DNA from: Burkholderiaceae bacterium
GTDB lineage: Bacteria; Pseudomonadota; Gammaproteobacteria; Burkholderiales; Burkholderiaceae_B
Direction: 5' to 3'
Length of the DNA stretch: 54,915 bases
NCBI GenBank assembly: GCA_020851995.1
Contig: JADZBO010000083.1
Coordinates: 1 to 54,915, forward strand
Under the pieces are notes generated by a model that ran no database searches, had not been told where the DNA came from, and saw only the letters and a list, made by a program, of their open reading frames with translations. The position numbers were made by a program, and so were the translations under genes. This document shows positions 43,024 to 54,873 of this stretch, in pieces; position 1 is the stretch's first letter, and each line of letters opens with the position of its first letter.

Positions 43024-43123
43024 CGTTCAAAGGTCTCCCAAAGGGTGGGGCCTTGGCGGCAGCCTCAGCGGCGATGCCTGACCCTGCGCCTCCCAGGGCG
43101 AAGCCGACGATCAGTTACACGCT

Positions 43124-44101
43124 TTAGACCGATCCGCTCAGAACGATTTTGCCCAGATGCTGATTGGCGTCCATGAACGCCTTGGCCTGCTCCATCTGCT
43201 CAAAGGGAAACACGCGATCGACGACGGGTGTCATGTGTCCTGCCTCCATCAGGGGCAGAATGTGCGCCTTGAACGCGGGCACGAACTCTGCGCGCTGGTC
43301 GGCCGAGCGCAATTTGTTTGATACACCGAAAAGCGTAAGTCGCTTTGCGTGCAGCGCCTCGATATCGATTTCCGCTTTCAGCGTGTTGTCCACGTAGCCC
43401 ACCGTGGCCAGGCGACCTTCAAAGGCCATGCACCGGATGCATTCAGCAAACACCGATCCACCTACCGTGTTCACCACCAGGTTCACGCCATTCCCGCCTG
43501 TTGCCTTCATGACCGCGTCATGGAAATCCGGCTGGCGTGTGCATAATCCGACATCCAGACCCAGAGCCAGAAGGCGGTCGAGCTTTTCCTGCGAGCCCGA
43601 TGTGCCGATGACTTTGGCCCCAAGCGCTTTGGCCATCAGCAGCGAGGCCACTCCCACGCCTGAGGACACCCCCGGTATAAGCACCCATTGCCCGGGTTGC
43701 AGGCGACCCTGCAGTACCAGCATATCGTGTACCACCAGGAACACGAGCGGGATCGAGGAGGCCTGTTCAAAGGTCAACCTTGCCGGAACTGGCATGGCCT
43801 CGCGCTCATCCATGAGTCCGTATTCGGCAAATGCGCCGGGGCATCTCCCCATCACGCGATCACCAGGTTTGAATGCCGTGACGCCTGCGCCACAGGCGAC
43901 CACGATGCCCGCGGCCTCTATGCCGATGGGTTTGGGCGCCCCCGGTTTGTGCAGTCCGTGGTTGAGTATGAACTCACCCCGGTTCAGGCTTGCCGCGCGC
44001 ACCCGCACAAGCATCTGGCCGGGACCGGGCACTAACGCCTCCACATCGCGCAGCTCGATCGTTGCGTGGTTATCCTTGACCTGCATCCAGTAGGACTTCA
44101 T
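43124..44101 (-). CDS. Zinc-independent medium-chain oxidoreductase (quinone-reductase type)
   Basis: The 325-residue protein follows the quinone oxidoreductase pattern: VRVRAASLNRGEFILNHG, PIGIEAAGIVVACGAGVTAF, the NADPH site LIPGVSSGVGVASLLMAKAL, and the C-terminal FPFEQMEQAKAFMDANQHLG. The catalytic-zinc ligands of alcohol dehydrogenases are absent. It reduces quinones, enones or similar compounds with NADPH. The ATG at 44101 is preceded by GGGAAAG and fits the family start; the frame is open to 44269 without support. It is divergent from the WYL regulator gene and probably controlled by it. Confidence 0.9.
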   Translation of the reverse strand: MKSYWMQVKDNHATIELRDVEALVPGPGQMLVRVRAASLNRGEFILNHGLHKPGAPKPIGIEAAGIVVACGAGVTAFKPGDRVMGRCPGAFAEYGLMDEREAMPVPARLTFEQASSIPLVFLVVHDMLVLQGRLQPGQWVLIPGVSSGVGVASLLMAKALGAKVIGTSGSQEKLDRLLALGLDVGLCTRQPDFHDAVMKATGGNGVNLVVNTVGGSVFAECIRCMAFEGRLATVGYVDNTLKAEIDIEALHAKRLTLFGVSNKLRSADQRAEFVPAFKAHILPLMEAGHMTPVVDRVFPFEQMEQAKAFMDANQHLGKIVLSGSV

Positions 44102-44231
44102 ATCGACTTTCCCGTTGTTCTTGTTGCTGTGATCAATGCAGCAGAAAGTTAGCAGAAAAGCGCCAGGAATGGTTCCGATCGAATGATTTCCAGGGGAAAC
44201 TGAAGCGACCGGTGTGCGCCTGCCAGGAAGT

Positions 44232-44254
44232 GATTTATATTGCCGGAATAAATC
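44232..44254. promoter_or_regulatory. Inverted repeat between the oxidoreductase and WYL-regulator genes
   Basis: GATTTAT (44232-44238) and ATAAATC (44248-44254) form a perfect 7-bp dyad with a 9-bp spacer. It lies 33 nt before the regulator start and about 130 nt before the divergent oxidoreductase start. The 23-bp size suits one dimer of a winged-helix protein, so it is a good operator candidate for the WYL regulator. Confidence 0.5.
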
Positions 44255-44287
44255 CATAATCGACAACAATCATCGGGTGGCGCAACG

Positions 44288-45262
44288 ATGGATCGCACCG
44301 AGCGTTTTTACAAAATCCAGTCGCTGCTCAGGTCGGGCGCGCCTGTCACCATGGTGCAGATGCAGGAGCGGCTGGAGGTGTCGCGCGCGACGCTCAACCG
44401 GGACCTGGCGTACCTGCGTGACCGCCTCAATGTACCCATCGAATGGGATGCCGGACAGCGCGGTTATGTGTTGGTCAAAAGACCTGGCGAAAAGTACCTG
44501 GTCGAACTCCCTGGCGTTTGGTTCAACCAGCAGGAAATCCACTCGGTTCTGACCATGCTCGAACTGATTGGCAAGCTTGAGCCGGGCGGCGTTCTGGGTT
44601 CGCAAATGGCACCCTTCAGGGCCCGACTGGAGGCCTTGCTGGAGCAGGGCACGGGCAGTTCAATCGAGGCGGCGAACAGGATCCGGATTTTGCCGATGGG
44701 GCAGCGCAAAGTGTCGAGCGAGTATTTCCAGTTGCTGGCGCATGCGCTGGTGAATCGCAAGCGCCTGCGGATCGATCACTATTCGCGTCAGAACGGCGGG
44801 ACGACACAGCGGGAGGTCTCGCCGCAGCATCTGGTCTACTACCGGGACAACTGGTACCTGGATGCGTATTGTCATCTGCGCGAGGGTCTCAGGAGCTTTG
44901 CCGTCGATGCGATTCGTGACGCCCATGTACTTGAACGGGCTGCAGACGATTTTTCCGCCACACGGCTCAGACAGTTTTATGAGTCCAGTTATGGCATTTT
45001 TAACGGCACGACCCAAAATGTGGCCCGGCTGAGGTTCACGCCGTTCCGTGCGCAATGGGTCGCCAACGAGATTTGGCATCCGGATCAGCGCAGCCAGTTT
45101 TTGCCCGATGGCAGCTATGTGCTGGAGGTGCCATATGGGGAAGACTGGGAACTGGTGCAGGATATCCTGAAGCAGGGTGCCGAGGTCGAAGTGCTGGGTC
45201 CTGAATCACTCAAAAAGCGGGTGACCGAGACCATCTCGAATATGCTGGCAATGTACGCTTAG
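44288..45262 (+). CDS. WYL-domain transcriptional regulator
   Basis: The 324-residue protein begins MDRTERFYKIQSLLRSGAPV with a winged HTH (MVQMQERLEVSRATLNRDLA at about residues 20-40). It then has a WYL domain (QHLVYYRDNWYLDAYCHLRE, with LRSFAVDAIRDAHVL) and a C-terminal WCX extension (LEVPYGEDWELVQDILKQGA). WYL regulators sense nucleic-acid or small-molecule ligands in varied settings, including stress and defence. No defence gene is near, and the divergent oxidoreductase is the obvious target. Confidence 0.93.
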   Translation: MDRTERFYKIQSLLRSGAPVTMVQMQERLEVSRATLNRDLAYLRDRLNVPIEWDAGQRGYVLVKRPGEKYLVELPGVWFNQQEIHSVLTMLELIGKLEPGGVLGSQMAPFRARLEALLEQGTGSSIEAANRIRILPMGQRKVSSEYFQLLAHALVNRKRLRIDHYSRQNGGTTQREVSPQHLVYYRDNWYLDAYCHLREGLRSFAVDAIRDAHVLERAADDFSATRLRQFYESSYGIFNGTTQNVARLRFTPFRAQWVANEIWHPDQRSQFLPDGSYVLEVPYGEDWELVQDILKQGAEVEVLGPESLKKRVTETISNMLAMYA

Positions 45263-45364
45263 GGCGTGCGCAAGTCGCGCGTGACGGCACGATCGTTCAA
45301 CCCTGGCGTTGCGCCTGCGGACGCTTTCCGGAGTCGAAACCGAGCGTCGACACCAGAGTCGGGG

Positions 45365-48320
<2,956 letters not shown>

Positions 48321-48391
48321 GATTGAGACGTGCTTACTAGCGCATAAGTACTATTCATCAAATTCTGAAGGCTTGAAAGCGGGTTGGCCGA

Positions 48392-49423
48392 TCAACTCTT
48401 GCCCAGAAGTCCATTGAAGAATGCAACGGTGTTGTCAGTCAGGCTTTCGAGATGATAGCCGCCTTCCTGGATCACCAGCGTTGGAAGGCCAAGCGAATTC
48501 ACAAGCGCGCCAAGACGACCAAAGCCCTGCGTTGTGACCGCGACAAGCGATTGCGGATCGTCTTTGTAGATATCAAATCCCAGCGCAAGCACAAGAACAT
48601 CGGGTTGGAAGGCACGCAGCGCCTCAAGTGCAACAGCGACATGATCGAAAAACACATGTTCTGGCGCCCCATGGGGCATGGGCAGATTGAGGTTGTAGCC
48701 GTCACCCCGGTCGTGACCGCGCTCATCGTCAAAGCCGGCGACCACCGGGTAGAAATTGGTTGGATCACCGTGCACCGAGATGTACAGCACATCGTCGCGA
48801 TCGTAGAAAATCTCCTGTACACCCTGCCCGTGGTGCATGTCGGTGTCGAGCACGGCCACTTTGCCGAAACGGTTGCGCAGCAACTGAGCGGCGACGGCTG
48901 CGTTATTGACATAACAAAACCCGCCTGCAGCGTCACGCCGCGCATGGTGCCCGGGAGGGCGGCACAGCGCATAGGCGCGAGACTGACCCTCCAGCAACTC
49001 TTTTGCACCGGAGACCGCGCATTGCGCCGACCAGTAGGCGGATAGCCAGGTGTGTTCGCCGATCGGAGAGCTTCCGTCCGCAAGATAGCGTGCCGCCTCG
49101 GCAAGAATCCCCCGCATGGGATTTGGCTCGCGCACGAAGACGTTGGACATGACTTCGTCGCCCCAGTCCAGCGGCACTTGCTTCCAGCGCGCATGCGCGG
49201 TCTGCAGGAAATTCAGATAACCGGCGTCGTGTACGGCCAGCAGCGGCTGCAGTCCATGATCCGCCGGAGGCAATACCGGTAGCCCCAGGATATCCAGTCC
49301 GGCGAGAATGCGCTCGACGCGTTCCGGAATTTCCTGTGGAGTACGCATCTGCCCGCGTGAAAAGTAGCTCGCCGGATGATGCAGACGCTGATCGGGGTGA
49401 AAGAAGGTCTTCATTTCAGTCAT
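48392..49423 (-). CDS. Histone-deacetylase-family zinc amidohydrolase (acetylpolyamine/acetoin-utilisation type)
   Basis: The 343-residue protein has the active-site blocks of the arginase/deacetylase superfamily: ALCRPPGHHARRDAAGGFCY with the tandem His, VAVLDTDMHHGQGVQEIFYD with the zinc-binding Asp and His, LALGFDIYKDDPQSL with the second zinc Asp, and IQEGGYHLESL with the catalytic Tyr. It resembles bacterial acetylpolyamine amidohydrolases and class II deacetylases. It removes acyl groups from an amine or amide; the substrate is unknown. I place the start at 49423 (ATG, overlapping the transporter ATPase stop by 8 bp), so it is coupled to the peptide importer. Confidence 0.92.
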   Translation of the reverse strand: MTEMKTFFHPDQRLHHPASYFSRGQMRTPQEIPERVERILAGLDILGLPVLPPADHGLQPLLAVHDAGYLNFLQTAHARWKQVPLDWGDEVMSNVFVREPNPMRGILAEAARYLADGSSPIGEHTWLSAYWSAQCAVSGAKELLEGQSRAYALCRPPGHHARRDAAGGFCYVNNAAVAAQLLRNRFGKVAVLDTDMHHGQGVQEIFYDRDDVLYISVHGDPTNFYPVVAGFDDERGHDRGDGYNLNLPMPHGAPEHVFFDHVAVALEALRAFQPDVLVLALGFDIYKDDPQSLVAVTTQGFGRLGALVNSLGLPTLVIQEGGYHLESLTDNTVAFFNGLLGKS

Positions 49424-51239
49424 GGCGGGTGGTGTCCTGCGATGGTTCGGGGGTGTCCTCATCCGCCCCTTGCGGCGGGTGCGCGTGCTGCGATGGTGAA
49501 CGCGGGGTCTGCGTAGCGGTTGCGATCGCGTGCGACCCCTGCGATGCCATGGGCTTCCAGCGCTGGCCCGGGATGGCATCAATCAGCGCACGCGTGTAGT
49601 TGTGCTGTGGGTGTTCGAAAACCTCTGTGGGCGTACCCGCTTCGACCACTCGGCCCTGATGCATCACAATAATTTCATGGCAGAGTTGCGCGGCCACGCG
49701 CAAATCATGGGTGATGAAAATCATCGATACCTTTAGTCGGCTTTGTAGTTCCTGCAGCAACTCGAGCACCTGGGCTTGCACTGAAACGTCGAGTGCAGAC
49801 ACCGACTCATCAGCGACCAGCAATTCGGGGTCGAGCGCGAGGGCCCGCGCGATTCCGATGCGCTGGCGTTGTCCGCCGGAAAATGCGTTCGGATACCGGT
49901 CAAACGCCGAGCTGTCGAGTCCGACCAGCCTGAGGAGCTCGCGGGCGCGACGTTCGGCCGCCGCATAGGGTATACCGTTTGCGATTGGCCCGTCGGTAAT
50001 GATCCGGCCCACAGTGTGACGGGGGTTGAGCGAGGCGAAAGGATCCTGGAAGATCATCTGAATCTTGCGCCGCAGCGGACGAAACTGGGCTGGCGACAGC
50101 GGCGCGATGTCCTGGCCGTGGAAAAGCATCTGGCCACCGTCGATGCGGATGAGTTTGAGAAGGCATCGACCGATCGTCGATTTCCCGGAACCGGATTCAC
50201 CGACGATTCCCAGGGTTTTTCCGCGGGGTACCGAGAAACTGACGTTGTCCACAGCGTGCACGACACGCTTTTTAACAAACAGGCCACGCGCGGTCTCATA
50301 GGTCTTGCGAAGATTGCGCACTTCGAGCACAGGATCGTTGATCCGTGTCCCCGCAAGGCCGTCGGTATCGCGATTGCTCTCACCGTGCGGAACGGCGGCG
50401 ATCAGCCGTCTGGTGTAGGGGTGCGCCGGTTGGTTCAGCACCGACGAGGCAATGCCTTGCTCAACGACAAGTCCCTTTTCCATCACCATCACGCGATCAG
50501 CGATATCCGCGACCACCCCGAAATCGTGGGTGATGAACATGACTGCCATGTGCATCGAGCGCTGGATCGTGCGGATGAGGTCGAGGATCTGGGCTTGCGT
50601 GGTGACGTCGAGCGCGGTGGTGGGCTCGTCGGCAATCAGAATCGCGGGTTCGAGCGCGAGCGCCATGGCGATCATGACACGCTGGCGCTGGCCTCCCGAC
50701 AGGCGAAAGGGAAAAGCGTGTTGCAGAGATTGCGGATCTGGTAGTCCGACAAGCGATAGCAGTTCCAGAACGCGTTGCAGGCGATCCCGGCCGGGGTAGA
50801 CGTTATGCACGGCCATGACCTCAGCGATCTGGTCACCCACGCGCATGAGCGGGTTCAGGGCAGACATCGGCTCCTGGAAAATCATGCCGATGTCGCGTCC
50901 GCGCATCGCCAGCAGGTCGGCTTCGCTCAGCGCCAGAAGGTTCTGACCACGAAACAGGATGCGGCCGGCCTGCGGCCGAAGGTTATGGGGCAGCAACCCC
51001 ATGATCGCATTGGCGCTGATCGATTTGCCCGACCCTGACTCACCGACGATACAAAGAATTTCGTCGGGATGCAGATCGAAGCTGACTTCGTGCACGGCGA
51101 AGGGACGATCCCCACCCGCCGGCAAAGCGACGGTGAGATCCTGAACGCGTAGCAAAGGTTCGTGGCGGCCGCTGGTGGACACTGCCGGCAAAGATGCCTC
51201 AGTGCCTGCATGTGCCCTGGCGAGATGCGGATTGGGCAT
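49416..51239 (-). CDS. Peptide ABC transporter, two fused ATPase domains (DppD-DppF type)
   Basis: The 607-residue protein has two complete ATPase modules, each with Walker A GESGSGKS. The first (about residues 28-285) has signature LSGGQRQRVMIAMALALEPA and LIADEPTTALDV; the second (about 310-565) has FSGGQRQRIGIARALALDPE and LVADESVSALDV. Both include the HPYTR/HNYTRALI segments typical of oligopeptide importers. The last 45 residues are a Pro/Gln/Thr-rich tail of unknown use. It is the fourth gene of the minus-strand importer operon. Confidence 0.94.
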   Translation of the reverse strand: MPNPHLARAHAGTEASLPAVSTSGRHEPLLRVQDLTVALPAGGDRPFAVHEVSFDLHPDEILCIVGESGSGKSISANAIMGLLPHNLRPQAGRILFRGQNLLALSEADLLAMRGRDIGMIFQEPMSALNPLMRVGDQIAEVMAVHNVYPGRDRLQRVLELLSLVGLPDPQSLQHAFPFRLSGGQRQRVMIAMALALEPAILIADEPTTALDVTTQAQILDLIRTIQRSMHMAVMFITHDFGVVADIADRVMVMEKGLVVEQGIASSVLNQPAHPYTRRLIAAVPHGESNRDTDGLAGTRINDPVLEVRNLRKTYETARGLFVKKRVVHAVDNVSFSVPRGKTLGIVGESGSGKSTIGRCLLKLIRIDGGQMLFHGQDIAPLSPAQFRPLRRKIQMIFQDPFASLNPRHTVGRIITDGPIANGIPYAAAERRARELLRLVGLDSSAFDRYPNAFSGGQRQRIGIARALALDPELLVADESVSALDVSVQAQVLELLQELQSRLKVSMIFITHDLRVAAQLCHEIIVMHQGRVVEAGTPTEVFEHPQHNYTRALIDAIPGQRWKPMASQGSHAIATATQTPRSPSQHAHPPQGADEDTPEPSQDTTRHD

Positions 51240-51243
51240 GCTG

Positions 51244-52083
51244 CTACTCCCCGCGCCGTCGCAGTTGCGGGTTCATGGCATCGTTCAGACCTTCGCCAAT
51301 CAGGTTGATGGCAAGCACGGTCATCAGGATCGCCACGCCGGGCATGATGCTCATCCAGGGCGCTTCGCGCAGCATCGTGCGCGAGGCTCCGATCATGAAA
51401 CCCCAACTCATCATGTTGCGATCGCCCAGCCCCAGGAATGCGAGGGACGATTCGGTCAGAATCGCTGTTGCGATCATCAACGAAGCGGTCACGATGATGG
51501 GAGAGATTGCATTGGGCAGGATCTGCGTGAAGATGATGCGTGAGGGGCGCTGCCCGATGACCACCGCGGCCTGTACGAACTCGCGTTGTTTGAGGCTGAG
51601 AAATTCGCCGCGCACAAGACGCGCGACTGGTGGCCATGAAACGACGGCGATGGCGCCGACGATTGAGTAGATCGAAGGACCAACGATGGCCACCAGCACG
51701 ACGGCCATTGCCAGTTGGGGGATGGTCTGAAAGAACTCGGTAAAGCGCATCAGCGCATCGTCGATCCAGCCGCCGTAGTAGCCGGCGACCGAACCGACCA
51801 GCACACCGACGAGCACGGCGACCAGCGTGGATACTAGTCCAACCATGAGCGAAACCCTTGCACCGTAGGCCAGGCCCGCGGCAATATCGCGACCCAGCAT
51901 ATCCGTGCCCAGGGGAAACTGCGCGTCTTCGAAGGGCAGCATCAGCGGCTGCGCGACCATCATCCAGGGCGATTCTTCGAACATCGTCGAGCAGAAGACG
52001 CCCACCAGCACCACGACCATCAACACAATCGCTCCGAAGACGGCGCCACGGTTGCGGGAGAACAGGCGCAGAAAGGCCAGCAT
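51244..52083 (-). CDS. Peptide ABC transporter permease (DppC type)
   Basis: The 279-residue membrane protein has about six membrane segments, the DppC start FLRLFSRNRGAVFGAIVLMV, the periplasmic HPLGTD-like FPLGTDMLGRDIAAGLAYGA, and the coupling region EFVQAAVVIGQRPSRIIFTQ. The ATG at 52083 follows the DppB stop by 1 nt; the longer open frame upstream is a shadow of DppB. The gene ends 4 bp before the ATPase gene. Confidence 0.93.
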   Translation of the reverse strand: MLAFLRLFSRNRGAVFGAIVLMVVVLVGVFCSTMFEESPWMMVAQPLMLPFEDAQFPLGTDMLGRDIAAGLAYGARVSLMVGLVSTLVAVLVGVLVGSVAGYYGGWIDDALMRFTEFFQTIPQLAMAVVLVAIVGPSIYSIVGAIAVVSWPPVARLVRGEFLSLKQREFVQAAVVIGQRPSRIIFTQILPNAISPIIVTASLMIATAILTESSLAFLGLGDRNMMSWGFMIGASRTMLREAPWMSIMPGVAILMTVLAINLIGEGLNDAMNPQLRRRGE

Positions 52084-52084
52084 G

Positions 52085-53074
52085 TCAGGTTCCGAACTCG
52101 ACGCGCGGATCGACGGCCCGATACACAAGGTCGGTGATCAGGTTGAACACCACGACCATCACAGCCGTGATCAGGAATACGCCGAGCAGCAATTGATAAT
52201 CTCGCTGCAGCAATGCGTCGAACATCAGTCGACCGATGCCCGGCCATGCGAATACCGTCTCGGTCAATACAGCGCCGCCGGCCATCTGACCCAACTGAAT
52301 GCCCGCGAATGTGACCACCGGAAGCAGTGCGTTGCGCAGCACGTGGCGTCGGATCACCTGGCCGGCGGGTACGCCCTTGGCGCGCGCGGTTTTGATGAAG
52401 TCCATGCCGATGACTTCCAGCATCGAGGCTCGCGTGAGCCTTGCATAGACAGCCATGAAGAAGCACCCGAGTGACACCACCGGCAGCACAAGATGCGACC
52501 CGATGTCGGCCACGCGGGCCCAGCCAGTGAGGTTTGCCCCGATCGACTCCATGCCGAAGGCCGGCAACCACCCGAGCGTCACTGAGAACAGGATGATCAT
52601 CAGCAGCGACAGCCAGAACAGCGGCGTTGCGTAGAGCAGCAGCGCACCGGACATGATCGCGCTGTCGATCCAGGTTTTGCGCTCTGTATAGCGGGCTCTG
52701 GACGCGACGACTCCGAGCAGCACGCCCACCACCAGCGAGAACACAAAGGCGCAGCCCATCAGCAGCAGGGTGGCGGGCAGACGCTCGGCAATCAGGTCGA
52801 GGACAGGAAGCTTGTTGCGGTAGGAGTAACCAAGGTCGCCCTGCAGCACGCCCTTGAGGTAAATCCATAGTTGATCGTAGAGCGGCAGATCAAAGCCGAA
52901 TTGCCTGCGTAATTGCTCCACGTAGGCGGGGTCGGACGAGGCCGCCTCGCCGGCCATGACGCTGGCAGGATCGCCTGGCGCCAGGCGGATCAGGAAGAAG
53001 TTGAAAACGATCACCCCGAGCACGACGAAGACCGCCTTGCCCAGGCGTGAGGCTAAAAAAGACAGGAATTTCAA
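52085..53074 (-). CDS. Peptide ABC transporter permease (DppB type)
   Basis: The 329-residue membrane protein starts MKFLSFLASRLGKAVFVVLG and has FFLIRLAPGDPASVMAGEAA, GDLGYSYRNKLPVLDLIAER, and the coupling loop DFIKTARAKGVPAGQVIRRH, followed by the ETVFAWPGIGRLMFDALLQR segment. All are typical of DppB/OppB. It forms the inner-membrane channel with the DppC protein. Confidence 0.94.
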   Translation of the reverse strand: MKFLSFLASRLGKAVFVVLGVIVFNFFLIRLAPGDPASVMAGEAASSDPAYVEQLRRQFGFDLPLYDQLWIYLKGVLQGDLGYSYRNKLPVLDLIAERLPATLLLMGCAFVFSLVVGVLLGVVASRARYTERKTWIDSAIMSGALLLYATPLFWLSLLMIILFSVTLGWLPAFGMESIGANLTGWARVADIGSHLVLPVVSLGCFFMAVYARLTRASMLEVIGMDFIKTARAKGVPAGQVIRRHVLRNALLPVVTFAGIQLGQMAGGAVLTETVFAWPGIGRLMFDALLQRDYQLLLGVFLITAVMVVVFNLITDLVYRAVDPRVEFGT

Positions 53075-53101
53075 GGTTGCACGTGTGGCGAGACGATTTC
53101 G

Positions 53102-53131
53102 GCGGGGGCGACCTGGGTCGGACGCCCCCGC
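53102..53131 (-). terminator. GC-rich intercistronic hairpin between the binding-protein and permease genes
   Basis: GCGGGGGCG (53102-53110) and CGCCCCCGC (53123-53131) form a perfect 9-bp stem with a 12-nt loop that itself can pair further. It lies in the 67-bp gap after the binding-protein stop codon. No U-run follows. Hairpins in this place often protect the upstream mRNA so that the binding protein is made in excess. Confidence 0.5.
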
Positions 53132-53141
53132 GCCATCGGAT

Positions 53142-54728
53142 CTACTTCGCGATCCAGACGTTGTCGAAGCTTTCGTTCAGACCGATCGCAGTCGTCACGA
53201 GGTTCTTGACGTTATTGCGATAGAAGGTCGGGTATTCGATCTCGAAGAGAAATCCGTTGGCGACTTCATTGACGAGGATATTCTGGGCTTCAGAATATAG
53301 TTGCTGGCGACGCACCGGATCGATGGTGGATGCGCCCTTGGTCAGCAAACCGTCCACCACCGGGTTTGAATAGCCCTGATTGTTCACGAATGGCGATCCC
53401 TTGATGATATTGGTTGACAGGTAATGCCGCGCGACGCCGATCGCCGGGTCGCCATACTGGTAGGTGAAGTTGAACGTCAGGTCGAAGTCGAATTCGCCCG
53501 TGCGCTTGGCCCAGCCTCCGGCATCCACGGAGACGATCTCCACCTTGAAGCCGATCTGTTCAAGGCTCTGTTTGGTGTATTCGCCAAGCCGGTCCCAGGC
53601 TGAGCCGTAGGGAAAGCTCAGCAGTTTGATCGTCCGGGCGCCGACGTTCACGCCGGACTCCTTGATCAGATCGCGGGACTTTTTGAGGTTGAAGTCATAT
53701 TGCGCGACTTTGGGTTCAAAGAAGAGTGTGCTGGAGGCGAGCGGACTGATGGCAACCTTGCCCAGGCCGAAGAAGATGTTGTCGACCACGAATTTGCGGT
53801 TGACCGCATGCATGACAGCCTGCCGCACCTTGATATTGTCGAACGGCGGCTGGCGCTGGTTCATGACCATGAAGGCAAGCGGGGAGTACATTTCCCAGCC
53901 CTTGGTCGTGACCTCGACATTGGGCAGTGCGCGCAGACGCTTGACTTCGACGTTATCGATGTCCCCACCGCGCAGCACGTTGACGTCACCCTTTTCAAAG
54001 GCCACCGCGCGCGATGCCGCGTCGGGAATCACTTTGAAAATAATTTCATCAAGGTAGGGCAGGTTGGGCTTCCAGTAATCGTTGTTGCGCGTCAGAACAA
54101 TGTGGGAGCCTTTCTTCCACTCCTTGAACTTGAAGGGGCCGGTGCCGATCGGTGTCTGATTGGCCGGGTTGGTGGCGAAGTCGGTGCCGTCATAGATGTG
54201 CTTGGGCACCATCGGCATGTTGTCGACCACGAAGATGCTCAAAAATGGTGCGAAAGTCTCTTTGAGTTTCACGACCACGGTCCCGGCGTCGGGTGCGGTG
54301 ACGCTTTCGACGTATTTGTTGATCACCACGCGGGCGCGCGGGTGAACTGCGCGCAGGAACTTGTCGATGCTGAAGACCACATCGTCGGAAGTGAATGGCT
54401 TGCCATCGTGCCACTTGACGCCTGACTGCAGTTCAAAGGTATAGGTGAGCCCGTCCGCCGAAACCTTCCAGGCCTTGGCCAGCGATGGCAGGGGTTTAAG
54501 GTTCTCGTCATAGGTCAGCAGGCCCTGGTAGACCTTGCCGGCGACGTATTGCGTTGGCGCCTGTTGGTTGAGTCCCAGCATCAGGATGGGCGGCTCGGGC
54601 TGGACGATGGCGGTCAGCGTGCCGCCGCGCGTTTGTGCGCCCACAGTGCCCGGAAGCACGAAACTGGCAGCCAGAGCCGAGAACAGCACCGCTTTGCGTA
54701 TAGTCAGGATCGGTCGAAGAAACAGCAT
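53142..54728 (-). CDS. Peptide/amide ABC transporter substrate-binding protein (SBP_bac_5)
   Basis: The 528-residue protein has a signal peptide (hydrophobic AVLFSALAASFVLPGTVGAQ, cleavage about residue 31). The family 5 binding-protein pattern follows: RGGTLTAIVQPEPPILM, LKPLPSLAKAWKVSADGLTY, TFELQSGVKWHDGKPFTSDD and NQTPIGTGPFKFKEWKKGSH. It captures a peptide, amide or similar ligand in the periplasm. AGAGGAAG before the ATG at 54728 sets the start. It is the first gene of the importer-deacetylase operon. Confidence 0.93.
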   Translation of the reverse strand: MLFLRPILTIRKAVLFSALAASFVLPGTVGAQTRGGTLTAIVQPEPPILMLGLNQQAPTQYVAGKVYQGLLTYDENLKPLPSLAKAWKVSADGLTYTFELQSGVKWHDGKPFTSDDVVFSIDKFLRAVHPRARVVINKYVESVTAPDAGTVVVKLKETFAPFLSIFVVDNMPMVPKHIYDGTDFATNPANQTPIGTGPFKFKEWKKGSHIVLTRNNDYWKPNLPYLDEIIFKVIPDAASRAVAFEKGDVNVLRGGDIDNVEVKRLRALPNVEVTTKGWEMYSPLAFMVMNQRQPPFDNIKVRQAVMHAVNRKFVVDNIFFGLGKVAISPLASSTLFFEPKVAQYDFNLKKSRDLIKESGVNVGARTIKLLSFPYGSAWDRLGEYTKQSLEQIGFKVEIVSVDAGGWAKRTGEFDFDLTFNFTYQYGDPAIGVARHYLSTNIIKGSPFVNNQGYSNPVVDGLLTKGASTIDPVRRQQLYSEAQNILVNEVANGFLFEIEYPTFYRNNVKNLVTTAIGLNESFDNVWIAK

Positions 54729-54873
54729 GGTCTTCCTCTTGAAAGGTTGGGCAATGTGCTGCGCTACGCCCGCGGAATCGCCGGGCGTCAGGTACAAAGG
54801 GCGAATAATACGGCTTTGCGTATTCCCGCTTAAGCGTAACGTACACGCAAAACGCGTGCCAGTCGAAGGTAGT

